A stretch of 33,208 nucleotides of DNA from RGIG5472 sp051867635 (GCA_051867635.1 JBJDYT010000015.1:1-33208), one strand, 5' to 3'; numbered from the stretch's first letter, positions 1-9,041 are shown. The notes: a model not told the origin generated them from the sequence alone. Made by a program: numbers and translations.

Positions 1-536
1 CGGGTCATGATGGCCTCCCGGCTGACGATCTCGCCCCGGTGCTCCAGCAAAAGCTGCAGGATCCGGCACTCGTTGCGGCTCAGCTCCACCCGCTGTTCCC
101 CCACCGTCAGCGTCCCGTCGGACACGTTCAGCACCGCGCCGCCGCACTCCAGCAGCCGCGCGCCGCAGCCGAAGTCATAGGCCCGCCGCAGCAGCGCCTG
201 CACCTTGGCGGAGAGCACCTGCAGGTGGAAGGGCTTGACCAGCAGGTCGTCCCCGCCCATCTCCATGGCCATCACCACGTTCATGTCGTCCGAGGCGGAG
301 GTGAGGAACAAAATGGGGACCCGGGACAGCTTCCGGATCTCCCGGCACCAGTGGTAGCCGTTGAAAAAGGGCAGGGAGATGTCCAGCAGCACCAGCTGCG
401 GGTCGAAGGCGGCGAACTCCGCCAGCACGTCGTCGAACCGCGCCGCGCAGGCCACCTGATAGCCCCAGCTCTCCAGATGCCGCTGCACCGCCCCCGCGAT
501 GACCGCGTCGTCCTCCACCACAAAGATCCGGTACAT
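1..536 (-). CDS. BceR/GraR-like response regulator, C-terminus cut by window edge
   Basis: This is a two-component response regulator of the OmpR/PhoB class. The receiver domain (about residues 1-118) has the acidic pair D9-D10, phospho-acceptor D52 in LLDISLP, T79 in FLTS and K101 in KPF. It is followed by the start of a winged-helix DNA-binding domain (about 125 onward, with ELSRNECRILQLL). The patterns FFNGYHWCREIR and KPFHLQVLSAKVQALLRR resemble the BceR/GraR subgroup, which in Firmicutes senses peptide antibiotics with a small intramembrane kinase and a BceAB exporter; those partners would lie outside the window. The start at 536 is set by AAAGGGGGAAGG just upstream. About 178 codons are visible and the last third of the protein is missing. 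The subgroup call is from remembered family patterns. Confidence 0.88.
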   Translation of the reverse strand, partial: MYRIFVVEDDAVIAGAVQRHLESWGYQVACAARFDDVLAEFAAFDPQLVLLDISLPFFNGYHWCREIRKLSRVPILFLTSASDDMNVVMAMEMGGDDLLVKPFHLQVLSAKVQALLRRAYDFGCGARLLECGGAVLNVSDGTLTVGEQRVELSRNECRILQLLLEHRGEIVSREAIMT

Positions 537-574
537 GCCGCCTTCCCCCTTTCCTGCCGCATCAGTCTGCTTGG

Positions 575-603
575 AGCATAGCATCCGCACCGGGAAATGT
601 CAA
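575..603 (-). promoter_or_regulatory. sigma-A promoter of the response regulator
   Basis: Read on the minus strand there is TTGACA (598-603), a 17-base spacer and TATGCT (575-580). It lies about 40 bases upstream of the regulator start, which gives a short leader. It separates the regulator from the MFS gene upstream, so the regulator is probably its own transcription unit. The rest of 604-715 shows no gene. Confidence 0.8.
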
Positions 604-715
604 ATCCCGCCCCGGCCGGGCGTTTCCCGGGAAAACCGAAACCGGGACCGCGCCGCTTCCCCGAAACGACGCCGCCCCGGCTCCCCGTGTTCTTGTATAA
701 GGCCCTCCCGGCCGT

Positions 716-1939
716 TCATTCGCCCCCGGCGGTGATGCCGCTCTCCTGCCGCCGCTTCTGGTTGCGGAAGGCGGAGGGGTGCTTCGAGATGACCAGCACA
801 TAGGTCAGCAGGAAGGTGGGATAGATGAGCAGGACCAGGCAGAAGGTGGTGCGGTAGGAGAAATAGGTGAGCAGCACGCCCGAAAGCAGGCCGCCCAGGG
901 CCGCGAAGACGTCCCAGCCGCAGGAATAGGTGGACGCGGCCGTGCCGCGCCGCTCCGCCGGGACGATGCGGACGGACATGATCTGGAAACCCGTGACCGT
1001 GAAGCCGTAGCCGACGCCCATGAGGACGGCGCCGGCGAAGACCAGCCCCGCGTATTGCGAGAAGACGAGCGCCGATATGCCGGAGATGAACAGCACCGTG
1101 CTGCTGTACACCAGCGGCGCCTCGCCGTACCGGTCGCTGATCTTCCCCACGAACAGCCGGGAGGCAAAGGTGCCGCAGGCCTGGAAGGTGTAGAAGAGGC
1201 CGGGGTTGGAGATGTCGCCGCGCTGCAGCAGAAACAGCGTCAGGTAGGGCGCGATGGCGCCGCTGCCCAGGGCGATGAAGCCCTCCAGGATGGAGGCGGG
1301 CAGGGCGTCCTTCTCATAGACCAGGTCGGCAAGCCTTTCGTCCCGCAGCCGGGTCCGTTTCTCCTCAGGGATCTTGTAAAAGCGGAACTTGCGGATCAGC
1401 AGCAGCGCCAGCAGCGTGGCGGCGGAGATGGCGCCGAAGAGGCCGGGCGCCTGATAGCGGTTCCAGATCCACAGGCCCATGCCCGGTCCCACCGCCGTGG
1501 CGATGGCGTTGCTGAAGCCGAAGTAGCCCACGCCCCGGTTGAAATCCTCCTGCGACAGGGTGTCGTAGGCGTTGGTGGTCATGCCCGTGCTGGTGGCCGC
1601 CGAGAGGAGGCCGTGGCAGAGGCGTATCGCCAGCAGCACGGCGATCTGGCTTACGAAGATATAGCCCCAGGGCACCAGCACGAGCCCCGCCAGTCCCACC
1701 AGGACGATGCTCTTACGGCTCCGGTGGTCCAAAAACCAGCCTGCCAGCGGCCGCATCAGCAAAGAAGCGAAGGCATACAGGTAGGAGGCAATGCCGATGT
1801 GCAGCTCCGTCCCGCCCCGGGAGACCATGAAGAGCGCAAACACGCTGGAAAGCAGATTCCCTGCGATGAGCAGCAGAAGGTTCGCCCCCAGGATGCGGCA
1901 AAAATCCGGCGTCCACAGTCCCCCTTTTTTCTGATTCAC
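716..1939 (-). CDS. MFS transporter
   Basis: This is a 407-residue major facilitator superfamily permease of the inner (only) membrane with about 12 hydrophobic segments. A motif-A-like loop GWFLDHRSRKSIVLVG lies between helices 2 and 3 (about residues 67-82), and a second copy GKISDRYG lies between helices 8 and 9, as expected for the two six-helix halves. The substrate cannot be read from sequence; drug or metabolite export and sugar or acid uptake are all possible. The start is GTG with GGAGG ten bases upstream. It lies 48 bases downstream of the chromate-family pair on the same strand and could be the last gene of that set. Confidence 0.85.
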   Translation of the reverse strand: MNQKKGGLWTPDFCRILGANLLLLIAGNLLSSVFALFMVSRGGTELHIGIASYLYAFASLLMRPLAGWFLDHRSRKSIVLVGLAGLVLVPWGYIFVSQIAVLLAIRLCHGLLSAATSTGMTTNAYDTLSQEDFNRGVGYFGFSNAIATAVGPGMGLWIWNRYQAPGLFGAISAATLLALLLIRKFRFYKIPEEKRTRLRDERLADLVYEKDALPASILEGFIALGSGAIAPYLTLFLLQRGDISNPGLFYTFQACGTFASRLFVGKISDRYGEAPLVYSSTVLFISGISALVFSQYAGLVFAGAVLMGVGYGFTVTGFQIMSVRIVPAERRGTAASTYSCGWDVFAALGGLLSGVLLTYFSYRTTFCLVLLIYPTFLLTYVLVISKHPSAFRNQKRRQESGITAGGE

Positions 1940-1987
1940 AACAAACAGGCCTCCTTCCTTCGGCCGCCATGCCGGGTCTTTTTTCCC

Positions 1988-2554
1988 TCAGAACTGGACC
2001 AGAAGGCCCACCAGCGCCCCCATGCCGATGTACACGATGGGGTGCTTCTTATACTTCCGTATCAGGAAAAGCGCCAGGACGAAAAACAGCAGCGCCTTCA
2101 CATTGACCAGCACCGCCCAGCCGCCTCCGCCCAGGAAGGCGTCCCAGCGCAGCACGGAGAGCTTCAGCACCTCGAAGCACGCCACCGACACCAGCGCGGT
2201 GACCGTGGGACGGATGCCGTAAAACGCCGCGTTCACGATGCGGCTCTCCTGGAACTTGGTCAGCACCTTGGCGATGATCAGCACGATGATGATCTCCGGC
2301 AGGATGATGCCCAGCGTGGCGGTGATGCTCCCCAGCAGGCCCCCCGCGTTGTAGCCGGCGTAGGTGGCCATGTTGATGCCGATAGGTCCCGGCGTGGACT
2401 CGGAGATGGCGATCATGTCCGCCACATCCGCCGCGGTGAACCAGGGATATTTTTCCGCTATCTCATACAGGAAGGGCACGGTGGCCAGACCGCCGCCCAC
2501 GGTGAAAAGGCCCACCTTGAAAAACTCAATGAAAAGCATCAGGTATGTCATCAT
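1988..2554 (-). CDS. chromate transporter family protein (half-size CHR), second of pair
   Basis: This is a 188-residue membrane protein of the CHR family in its short form. The diagnostic N-terminal motif FKVGLFTVGGG is at residues 12-22 and the conserved STPGPIG is at 53-59, followed by several hydrophobic helices. Short CHR proteins are usually encoded in pairs and act as a heteromer; here the start codon overlaps the stop of the upstream partner by four bases (ATGA). Family members are named for chromate efflux, but in anaerobic gut Firmicutes the natural substrate is generally unknown. A second in-frame ATG one codon in (2551) is an alternative start. Confidence 0.88.
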   Translation of the reverse strand: MMTYLMLFIEFFKVGLFTVGGGLATVPFLYEIAEKYPWFTAADVADMIAISESTPGPIGINMATYAGYNAGGLLGSITATLGIILPEIIIVLIIAKVLTKFQESRIVNAAFYGIRPTVTALVSVACFEVLKLSVLRWDAFLGGGGWAVLVNVKALLFFVLALFLIRKYKKHPIVYIGMGALVGLLVQF

Positions 2555-3096
2555 GCCTTTTCACCGCCTCCCCGCATCTGGATCGCGATCCCCACCAGCA
2601 CCGCGCCGAGAATGAGCAGGATCGTCGAGACGTTTGTAAAGATACAGAGCGCAAAAACGACGGCGTACAGGAGATAGCACCAGACGTCCTTCATGCTCTT
2701 CTTCCACATTTTCACGATGGCGTCCACCACCAGCGCCGCCACCACGATGCGGATGCCGGAAAACGCCCGCTGCACCGCCTCGACCTCGATGAAATTCTGA
2801 ATAAAGGCGGCGATGATCACGATAACGATGAGGGACGGCAGCGACACGCCCAGGGCGGCCGCCACGCCGCCGCTCTTCCCCTTCACCTTGTGGCCGAGGA
2901 AGACCGCCGTGTTGACTGCGATGATGCCCGGCAGGCACTGGCCCACCGCGTAATAGTTCATGACCTCTTCTTCCGTTGCCCAATGCTTGCTCTCCACCAC
3001 CTCTTTCTGGATGATCGGCAGCATCGCATACCCTCCGCCGAAGGTCAGAGCCCCCACTTTACAAAAGGTCAGGAAGATCGAAACCAATTCTTTCAT
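2551..3096 (-). CDS. chromate transporter family protein (half-size CHR), first of pair
   Basis: This is a 181-residue CHR-family membrane protein and partner of the gene that overlaps its 3' end. The motif CKVGALTFGGGYAMLP is at residues 12-27 and GQCLPGIIAVN is at 52-62, both typical of the N-terminal CHR half. The C-terminal tail is hydrophobic apart from a polar end. It begins with ATG about ten bases after the weak site AAAGGA and lies 84 bases downstream of the AEC transporter gene, with a weak terminator-like hairpin between them. It therefore may or may not share the transcript that starts at the LysR-divergent promoter. Confidence 0.88.
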   Translation of the reverse strand: MKELVSIFLTFCKVGALTFGGGYAMLPIIQKEVVESKHWATEEEVMNYYAVGQCLPGIIAVNTAVFLGHKVKGKSGGVAAALGVSLPSLIVIVIIAAFIQNFIEVEAVQRAFSGIRIVVAALVVDAIVKMWKKSMKDVWCYLLYAVVFALCIFTNVSTILLILGAVLVGIAIQMRGGGEKA

Positions 3097-3130
3097 GCAA
3101 CTTATCCTTTATGACTCAGTAAGATCTTTT

Positions 3131-3155
3131 TGAAAACCGCCGCCTCACTGCGGCG
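3131..3155 (-). terminator. weak terminator-like hairpin after the AEC gene
   Basis: A six-base-pair GC stem (3138-3143 with 3150-3155, loop CTCACT) is followed on the minus strand by GTTTTC. The stem is short and the U-run is four bases, so termination would be partial at best. Confidence 0.4.
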
Positions 3156-3180
3156 TCCGTCCTCCGCCGCGGGCGCGGGC

Positions 3181-4125
3181 TCAGAACATCCCCAGCATTT
3201 TGAAGAGGAATATCCAGAGGAACATCGTCAGCGCCGAGAGCAGCGTCGTGACCGTCACGGCGTTGGCCGCCAGGTCCGCGTCGCCGCCCAGCTGGCAGGC
3301 CATATTGAACGAATTGATGGCCACCGGCGAGGAAAACAGGGCCAGGAGCGTGGCGAACTCCACGCCGGTGAAGCCCAGCAGGGCCGCGCCGGTCAGAGCC
3401 ACTGCCGGGTACACGATCAGCCGGGCCACTGTGACGATGCCCAGCTGCCGCTTCTGATCCTTCAGGCTGCCCCACTCAAACTGCGCGCCCAGCAGCACCA
3501 GCGCCACGGGAGACGCCGCCGTACTGAGCTGGGACACCACCCGGTCCAGGAAGGAGGGGATGGGGATCTGCAGCAGCGCCACCACCACGCCCAGCGCCGA
3601 GGCGATGATGAGCGGGTTTTTCAAGATGCCGACGGCGATCTCCCTGGTGTTGACATGGCTGCCGTTGAAGTATTCCAGCGTGACAATGGCGAGAACGTTG
3701 AAGCAGGGCAGCATCACAGCCGTCAGCAGCGCCACCGAGCCCAGGTCCGCTCCCGGGCAAAGCTCCTGCACCATCGAAAGGCCCAGCAGGAGGAAATTTG
3801 CCCGGAAGCACGCCTGTATCATGACGCCGCGCCGGTCCTGTCTCGGCTCCACCCGCACGACGAACCACCAGCTGAGTATAAACAAAAGCAGCAGCACGCC
3901 CACCGAATAGGCGATCAGCGGCCCGTTCACCGTGCTGCGAAGATCCGACGTGCGGATGTTTTGAAACAGCATGACGGGCAGGAACGTGTAGAAGACCAGC
4001 GTGTTGAATCGCTTGACTTCCCGCTTTTCCAGCTTCAGTGCCTTCTTGACCAGGTATCCCACCACCATCACGCCGAACAGAGAGGCGATCACGTTGGCGG
4101 AGATCGCGAAGCTGCTTAAGATCAT
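3181..4125 (-). CDS. AEC family transporter (auxin efflux carrier-like)
   Basis: This is a 314-residue permease of the AEC family with about ten hydrophobic helices. Its first half has the loop LPCFNVLAIVTLEY, and its second half has SSPVAINSFNMACQLGGDAD followed by a Thr/Ser-rich final helix pair, as in bacterial AEC proteins. Characterised bacterial members move malate, malonate or other small organic acids; auxin is not implied. The start has a purine-rich site (AAGGAAGTGGGAG) just upstream. It sits 65 bases downstream of the M24 peptidase, and no promoter was found between them. A role in exporting or importing an acid released by the upstream hydrolases is inference. Confidence 0.87.
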   Translation of the reverse strand: MILSSFAISANVIASLFGVMVVGYLVKKALKLEKREVKRFNTLVFYTFLPVMLFQNIRTSDLRSTVNGPLIAYSVGVLLLLFILSWWFVVRVEPRQDRRGVMIQACFRANFLLLGLSMVQELCPGADLGSVALLTAVMLPCFNVLAIVTLEYFNGSHVNTREIAVGILKNPLIIASALGVVVALLQIPIPSFLDRVVSQLSTAASPVALVLLGAQFEWGSLKDQKRQLGIVTVARLIVYPAVALTGAALLGFTGVEFATLLALFSSPVAINSFNMACQLGGDADLAANAVTVTTLLSALTMFLWIFLFKMLGMF

Positions 4126-4190
4126 ACTCCCACTTCCTTACTTGCCGCGGCGCGCTCGTATCCCTGCGGGCTAACGCGCCCCGTTTTTTC

Positions 4191-5258
4191 TTACAGTTCG
4201 ATCAGATCATGCGTCACGGAGATCAGGTTCTCATTTCCGTTCTCGGTGATGATGACCTGGTCCTCGATGCGCACGCCGCCCCAGCCGGGGATGTACAGGC
4301 CCGGCTCGATGGTGGTGACGATATCGGGCTGATAGACGTCGCCGAGGCCGGGACGGATGAACGGCACCTCATGCACAAAGAGGCCGATGCCGTGACCCAG
4401 GCCGTTGTAGTGGTAGTTGAAGTAGGGGGTGTCCTGGATGGCGCGGAGGGAGGCGGTATAGACGTCGCCGGTCTTGGTGCCGGCCTTCATCACCGCCAGG
4501 GAATCCTCCAGCATCTGCTTTTCAAGCGCATAGACCTCCTTCTGCATGTCCGTGGCCTTTCCCACGACCACCGTCCGGGTCATGTCGCTCATATACCCCT
4601 CGACCTGGCAGCCGAAGTCCACCAGCACGAAGTCGCCGTACTGGATGGCGCGGTTGCCGGAGATGCCGTGGAGCATGCTGGTGTTGGGACCGGAGAGCAG
4701 GATGATACCGTAAGGATGCGTGTCCGCGCCCTCCATCACCATGTAGGCCGAAAGCTTCGCCGCCAGCTCCTTTTCCGTCACACCCACGCGGATGTCCTTC
4801 AGCAGCCGGTTGAACGCGCGGCAGGAGATGTCGCAGGCCGCACGCATGTAGCCGATCTCCTCCTTGGTCTTGATGCTGCGGAGATTCTCCACCACGTTCA
4901 CCGTGGGGATCAGCTCCGCCTCCGTCTCCGCTCTCAGCTCGCTGTACTCGCCGAAGCTCACGGTGTCCGACTCAAAGGCCACGCTGTGGATGTTCTGCTC
5001 CTTGACGATGCGCGCCACCGTTTTCATGACGCTGCCGCCGTAGGTGCGCCAGTCGATCACGGTAAAATCGGGGCACTCAACGCCGGCCTGCTCCGTATAA
5101 CGGGGGTCCGTGATGAGAAAACCGCCGTTCGGCGTGATGAGCGTGCAGGTGTCCGCGCCTCTGAAGCCGGTGGACCAGCGAACGTTGGGCTGTTTCTTCA
5201 AAAACAGGGCCTCCGCCGTGTTTGCAGCAAACCAGGGAAGTAGTCTTTCGTTCAGCAT
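4191..5258 (-). CDS. M24 family aminopeptidase / Xaa-Pro peptidase
   Basis: This is a cytoplasmic pita-bread metallopeptidase. Numbering is from the longer start at 5267. The N-terminal creatinase-like domain spans about 1-130. The C-terminal domain holds all five dinuclear metal ligands: D217 (LVDFGC), D228 (MSDMTRT), H292 (GHGIG), E321 (TIEPGLY) and E335 (RIEDQV), plus H200 and H299. The family cleaves Xaa-Pro dipeptides or removes N-terminal residues before proline; exact specificity is not readable. The start at 5258 (fourth codon of the longer frame) is preferred because GAAAGG lies nine bases upstream of it but directly abuts the ATG at 5267. It follows the peptide-transporter lipoprotein gene, and a strong hairpin lies between them. 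Confidence 0.88.
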   Translation of the reverse strand: MLNERLLPWFAANTAEALFLKKQPNVRWSTGFRGADTCTLITPNGGFLITDPRYTEQAGVECPDFTVIDWRTYGGSVMKTVARIVKEQNIHSVAFESDTVSFGEYSELRAETEAELIPTVNVVENLRSIKTKEEIGYMRAACDISCRAFNRLLKDIRVGVTEKELAAKLSAYMVMEGADTHPYGIILLSGPNTSMLHGISGNRAIQYGDFVLVDFGCQVEGYMSDMTRTVVVGKATDMQKEVYALEKQMLEDSLAVMKAGTKTGDVYTASLRAIQDTPYFNYHYNGLGHGIGLFVHEVPFIRPGLGDVYQPDIVTTIEPGLYIPGWGGVRIEDQVIITENGNENLISVTHDLIEL

Positions 5259-5285
5259 CTTTTTCATCCTTTCTCGTTTTTGGGC

Positions 5286-5324
5286 AAAAACCAGCTGGGC
5301 GATATCATCGCCCAGCTGGTTTTG
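5286..5324 (-). terminator. strong bidirectional hairpin terminator after peptide-binding lipoprotein
   Basis: A perfect 17-base-pair stem (5287-5303 with 5307-5323) has a three-base loop. A-rich sequence lies on one side and T-rich on the other, so it can end transcripts in either direction. On the minus strand it follows the lipoprotein gene and ends only about 28 bases before the M24 start, leaving no room for a promoter in between. Confidence 0.88.
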
Positions 5325-5373
5325 TTGCGTCTACCTCAGCACAGGCAGAATCGTTTATCTTTTGTAGCTATGA

Positions 5374-6948
5374 TCACGCAACCCAGTGGTACAGGCACAT
5401 CATGTACTGAGTGGCGTCATCACAGGTCAGCTGAGAGGTGTGCGCAATGGCGATCTTGTTGGCATACATGGCGACGGAAGGAACGTCCTCCATGTACAGC
5501 TCCATCAGCTCGCGGTAAGCAGCCTTGCGGTCCTCTTCGTTCATGGCGGCGTTGCCCTTCGCGATCAGCTCATCCGCCACGGGGTTGTTGTAGCGGCCAT
5601 AGTTGCCGGAGTAGCCGATGTTGGCGGAGTTCATGTACACGCCCACCGCGGCGCCGAAGTCATAGGAAGTGTTGCTCCAGGAGAAGGGGCAGATGGTGAC
5701 TTCGCCGTTGAGCAGCTGGTCGAGGAAGGTGCTGCGCTCCATGGTCTCCACCTTGGCGTCCAGGCCGATGGCGTTCAGGGCGCCCTGCAGCCACACGCTC
5801 ATGGTGGCGTAAGGCTCGGTGTTATAGGACTTGATGACGACTTCCGCGCCCGTGTTGCCGCACTCTTCCACCAGGGCCTTGGCCTTCTCCACATCGTAGT
5901 CATAGGTGTGGGAGGGGACGAAGTCGGGGTTGGCGGTCACGAGGTCGCCCAGGTCGCAGGGATAGATCAGGACCTTGCCCTGGCCGCTGCCGCAGACCTC
6001 AAGGGCTTCCTCCTTGTTGATGGCATAGGCCACCGCCTGGCGCATACGCACGTCGGTGAAAATGCCGGTCTCGCAGTTCATGTAGACGCTCTCGCAGCGG
6101 CAGGTGTACGCCTCGGAAATGGTGACGTTGTCAGCGCCGCGGAGGGTATCCAGGTTGACGCCGGTGACGGGGTTCATGTACTGGTCAAGCTCGCCGGTCT
6201 GCAGCGCCACCGCCGCGGCGTTGGCGTCCGCGATGGCCACATACTTCAGGTGCTTGATGTCGGGAGCGCCCATGAAATAGTCTTCTCTGGCTTCGAAGGT
6301 GACGGAGACGTTCTCTTCCCAATCAGTCACCACGTACGCGCCGGTACCGACGATCTTGTCGGGGGAGGTGCCGTACTCGTCGCCGTACTTCTCGTAGGCG
6401 TGCTTGGCGAAGATGCCGCCGTAGTTGCCGGAGCACATGGTGGACAGCAGGGAGGCGTCGGCCTGGGAGAAGTGATAGATGACGGTGTAGTCGTCAACGA
6501 TCTCCACATCCTCCAGGTACTTATAGGCCCAGGACCACTGCGCGCATTCGTCACGGATGTACTCAGCGGAGAACTTCACGTCCTCAGCGGTGAAGGGCTC
6601 GCCGTCAGACCAGGTAACGCCCTCGCGGAGATGGAAGGTCCAATCCAGGCCGTCCTCGGAGATCTCCCAGTCCGTTGCCAGGTAGCCGACGATCTCGCCG
6701 TTGATCTTGCGGACCAGGCAGTCATACACCTGATCGGTGGCCGCGATGTCGTTGGCGGAGGTAACGTACTTCATGTCGAAGTTCGTCACCAGGGTAGCGG
6801 AGGCGTAGGTGACCAGTCTGTCGTGGTCGATCTCGCTGCCGCCGCCTTCGCCGCCCTCTTCGCCGCCGCCACCGCCGCCGCAGGCGACAAGGCTGAACAT
6901 GGCGCAAAGAGCGAGGAGCAGTGCTAAGAGCTTCTTTGTCTTTTTCAT
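5374..6948 (-). CDS. peptide ABC transporter substrate-binding lipoprotein (SBP family 5)
   Basis: This is a 524-residue extracellular solute-binding protein of the DppA/OppA/NikA family. The signal peptide MKKTKKLLALLLALC ends in lipobox LVAC, with lipidated Cys23, then a Gly/Glu-rich flexible linker (about 24-38). The body has family hallmarks: YDCLVRKINGEIVGYLATDW, DGLDWTFHLREGVTWSDGEP, a VGTGAYVV segment and VRMRQAVAYAINKE. It delivers oligopeptides or similar solutes to the permeases encoded upstream. The start has AGGAGG nine bases before ATG. In this operon the binding protein is last of the transporter genes, unusual but not rare. The ligand is unknown; proline-containing peptides are suggested only by the M24 neighbour. 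Confidence 0.92.
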   Translation of the reverse strand: MKKTKKLLALLLALCAMFSLVACGGGGGGEEGGEGGGSEIDHDRLVTYASATLVTNFDMKYVTSANDIAATDQVYDCLVRKINGEIVGYLATDWEISEDGLDWTFHLREGVTWSDGEPFTAEDVKFSAEYIRDECAQWSWAYKYLEDVEIVDDYTVIYHFSQADASLLSTMCSGNYGGIFAKHAYEKYGDEYGTSPDKIVGTGAYVVTDWEENVSVTFEAREDYFMGAPDIKHLKYVAIADANAAAVALQTGELDQYMNPVTGVNLDTLRGADNVTISEAYTCRCESVYMNCETGIFTDVRMRQAVAYAINKEEALEVCGSGQGKVLIYPCDLGDLVTANPDFVPSHTYDYDVEKAKALVEECGNTGAEVVIKSYNTEPYATMSVWLQGALNAIGLDAKVETMERSTFLDQLLNGEVTICPFSWSNTSYDFGAAVGVYMNSANIGYSGNYGRYNNPVADELIAKGNAAMNEEDRKAAYRELMELYMEDVPSVAMYANKIAIAHTSQLTCDDATQYMMCLYHWVA

Positions 6949-7046
6949 CTTTTTTCCTCCTGTTGTTTTGTGTCTTCTGTCATTCGCAAATTGCCGGGGG
7001 AAGGGTTTGCTGCTATATCATCGGCATGGCGCCGACAACAACGGGA

Positions 7047-8000
7047 TCAGCCGCCGTAAAGGACGCAGGCGACCTTGTGGCCGTCGCCCCGGTCCACCAT
7101 GTTGATGTTCCGCTCGGTGCATTCGGGGCGGCAGTGCTCGCAGCGGCCGGCGAAGCGGCAGCCGGGCGCGGGGTTGATGGGGCTGTAGACCTCGCCGCGC
7201 AGGAGCTTTCTGTCCTTGTTGGCGCCGAGGACGGGCTTCAGGATCGCGTCCAGCAGCGCCTGGGTGTAGGGGTGCAGGGGGTTGTTGAACAGCTCGTCCG
7301 ACGGGGCGATCTCCACGCACTGTCCCAGGTACATGACCATGATCGTGTCGGAGATGTGCTTCACCACCGCCAGGTTGTGGGTGATGAACATATAGGTCAG
7401 ACCCAGGTCACGCTGCATGTCCATCAGCAGGTTCAGGATCTGCGCCTGGATGGAAACGTCCAGGGCGGAAACGGGCTCGTCGCAGACGATGAACTTCGGG
7501 TTCAGCGCCAGGGCGCGGGCCACGCCGATCCTCTGCCGGCGGCCGCCGTCCAGCTCGTGGGGATAGGAGTTGATGAAGCGCTCGGCCAGGCCCACGATCT
7601 CCATCAGCTCCTGCACGCGCTTGAGAACTTCGGTCTTGTTCTCGCAGGCGTGGTTCATGATCAGGGGCTCCGAGATCAGCTCATACACGGACATACGGGG
7701 GTCCAGGCTGGAATAGGGGTCCTGGAAGATCATCTGCACCTCCCGGCGGACCTCCTTGAACTCCTTCTTGCTGCAGGAGACGATGTCCTTCCCCTCGAAG
7801 AGGATCTGGCCGGAGGTGGCGGGGAGCAGGCCCATGACGACCCGTCCCAGGGTGGACTTGCCGCAGCCGGACTCGCCCACCACGCCCAGGGTCTTGCCCA
7901 CGGGGATCTCCAGGCCGATGCCGTCCACGGCGTGCAGGTAGCGGCCGTTGCCGACTTTAAAGTATTTTTTCAGGTCAACAGTTTTGATCAAATTTTCCAT
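7047..8000 (-). CDS. peptide ABC transporter ATPase, DppF/OppF type
   Basis: This is a 317-residue cytoplasmic ATPase of the peptide/nickel class. Walker A is GESGCGKST (about residues 44-52) and Walker B is FIVCDEP. The signature is LDGGRRQR in place of the canonical LSGGQ, followed by the D-loop SALD and the switch His in FITHN. The C-terminus has the Cys-containing oligopeptide-transporter tail (PGCRFAGRCEHC). It pairs with the DppD-type ATPase two bases upstream to drive import. The same LDGGR signature occurs in the second operon's DppF, so it is a subfamily trait and not damage. GAAGGGGAG precedes the start. Confidence 0.93.
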   Translation of the reverse strand: MENLIKTVDLKKYFKVGNGRYLHAVDGIGLEIPVGKTLGVVGESGCGKSTLGRVVMGLLPATSGQILFEGKDIVSCSKKEFKEVRREVQMIFQDPYSSLDPRMSVYELISEPLIMNHACENKTEVLKRVQELMEIVGLAERFINSYPHELDGGRRQRIGVARALALNPKFIVCDEPVSALDVSIQAQILNLLMDMQRDLGLTYMFITHNLAVVKHISDTIMVMYLGQCVEIAPSDELFNNPLHPYTQALLDAILKPVLGANKDRKLLRGEVYSPINPAPGCRFAGRCEHCRPECTERNINMVDRGDGHKVACVLYGG

Positions 8001-8002
8001 CG

Positions 8003-9028
8003 TTACTCCCCTTCCTTAAACAGATTGCAGAAGATCCGATGTCCGTCCTTCTCATACAGGTAGGGAGTCCCGGACTGACACGCTTCGGAGCAGTGCGGGC
8101 AGCGCGGATGGAACTTGCAGCCGTCCGGCAGGTTCGCGGGATCGGGCATCAGGCCGTCGATGGGGCAGAGCCGGTCCGTCTTCTCGTCCAGATTCGGGAT
8201 GGCGTTGAACAGGCCCACCGTATAGGGATGGTGCTGCTTTCCGTTGAAGATATCCTCCGCTGTGCCGTACTCCACGATCTCGCCGGCGTACATGATCGCC
8301 ACCTTGTCGCAGGTCTCCGCCACCACGCCCAGGTCATGGGTGATCATGATCATGGACGTGCCCAGCTTTTCCTTCAGCTCTTCCATCAGCGTCAGCACCT
8401 GGGCCTGGATGGTCACATCCAGGGCCGTGGTGGGCTCGTCCGCGATGAGGAGCTGCGGCTCGCAGGCCAGGGCGATGGCGATGACGATACGCTGCTTCAT
8501 ACCGCCGGAGAACTGGTGCGGATACTCCGTCTTTCTCGAGGCGGGGATGCCCACCAGGTTGAACAGCTCGTCCACGCGCTTGTTCAGCTCGTCTTTGGAT
8601 TTATTCGTGGTATTGTGGATCTCCAGGGACTCCAGCACCTGGTCGCCCACCGTCAGCGCCGGGTTCAGCGCCGTCATGGGGTCCTGGAAGATGATGGAGA
8701 TCTCGGCGCCGCGCACCAGGCGCATCTCCGCGGGGTTCTTTTCCAACAGGTTTTCGCCGCGGAAGCAGACCTGTCCGCCGGTGATGCGGCCGGTACGCTC
8801 CGGGAGCAGCCGCAGGATGGCCAGCGCGGTAGTGGTCTTGCCGGCGCCGGTCTCGCCCACCAGGCCCACGGTCTCTTTTTCGCCCAGCGTAAAGCTGATG
8901 CCGTTCACCGCGCGCACTGTGGCTTCGTCCGTCTTATAAACCACCTGCAGGTCCTTCACTTCCAGCAGAGGCGCATTTTCCGCCGCGTCCACGGCAGTGA
9001 CTTCCATTGTCGTTTCCTTTTCGTTCAT
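8003..9028 (-). CDS. peptide ABC transporter ATPase, DppD/OppD type
   Basis: This is the second ATPase of the importer. Walker A is GETGAGKTTT, the signature FSGGMKQR, Walker B LLIADEPT, the D-loop ALDVT, and the switch His lies in MITHD. A C-terminal Cys-rich tail CKFHPRCPHC is typical of OppD-type proteins. The start at 9028 (ATG) is chosen over the in-frame GTG at 9037, because GGAGG overlaps that GTG and stands eight bases before the ATG. The gene follows the DppC permease with a 13-base gap and is followed by its partner ATPase after two bases, so the proteins are translationally linked. Confidence 0.93.
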   Translation of the reverse strand: MNEKETTMEVTAVDAAENAPLLEVKDLQVVYKTDEATVRAVNGISFTLGEKETVGLVGETGAGKTTTALAILRLLPERTGRITGGQVCFRGENLLEKNPAEMRLVRGAEISIIFQDPMTALNPALTVGDQVLESLEIHNTTNKSKDELNKRVDELFNLVGIPASRKTEYPHQFSGGMKQRIVIAIALACEPQLLIADEPTTALDVTIQAQVLTLMEELKEKLGTSMIMITHDLGVVAETCDKVAIMYAGEIVEYGTAEDIFNGKQHHPYTVGLFNAIPNLDEKTDRLCPIDGLMPDPANLPDGCKFHPRCPHCSEACQSGTPYLYEKDGHRIFCNLFKEGE

Positions 9029-9041
9029 GCTTCGCACCTCC

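Noticed and set aside
779..2677. A 632-codon open frame on the plus strand antisense to the MFS and CHR genes.
   Set aside because: It is a GC-driven shadow, rich in Gln/His/Arg/Gly/Asp with no domain pattern, while the minus strand shows clear transporter motifs.
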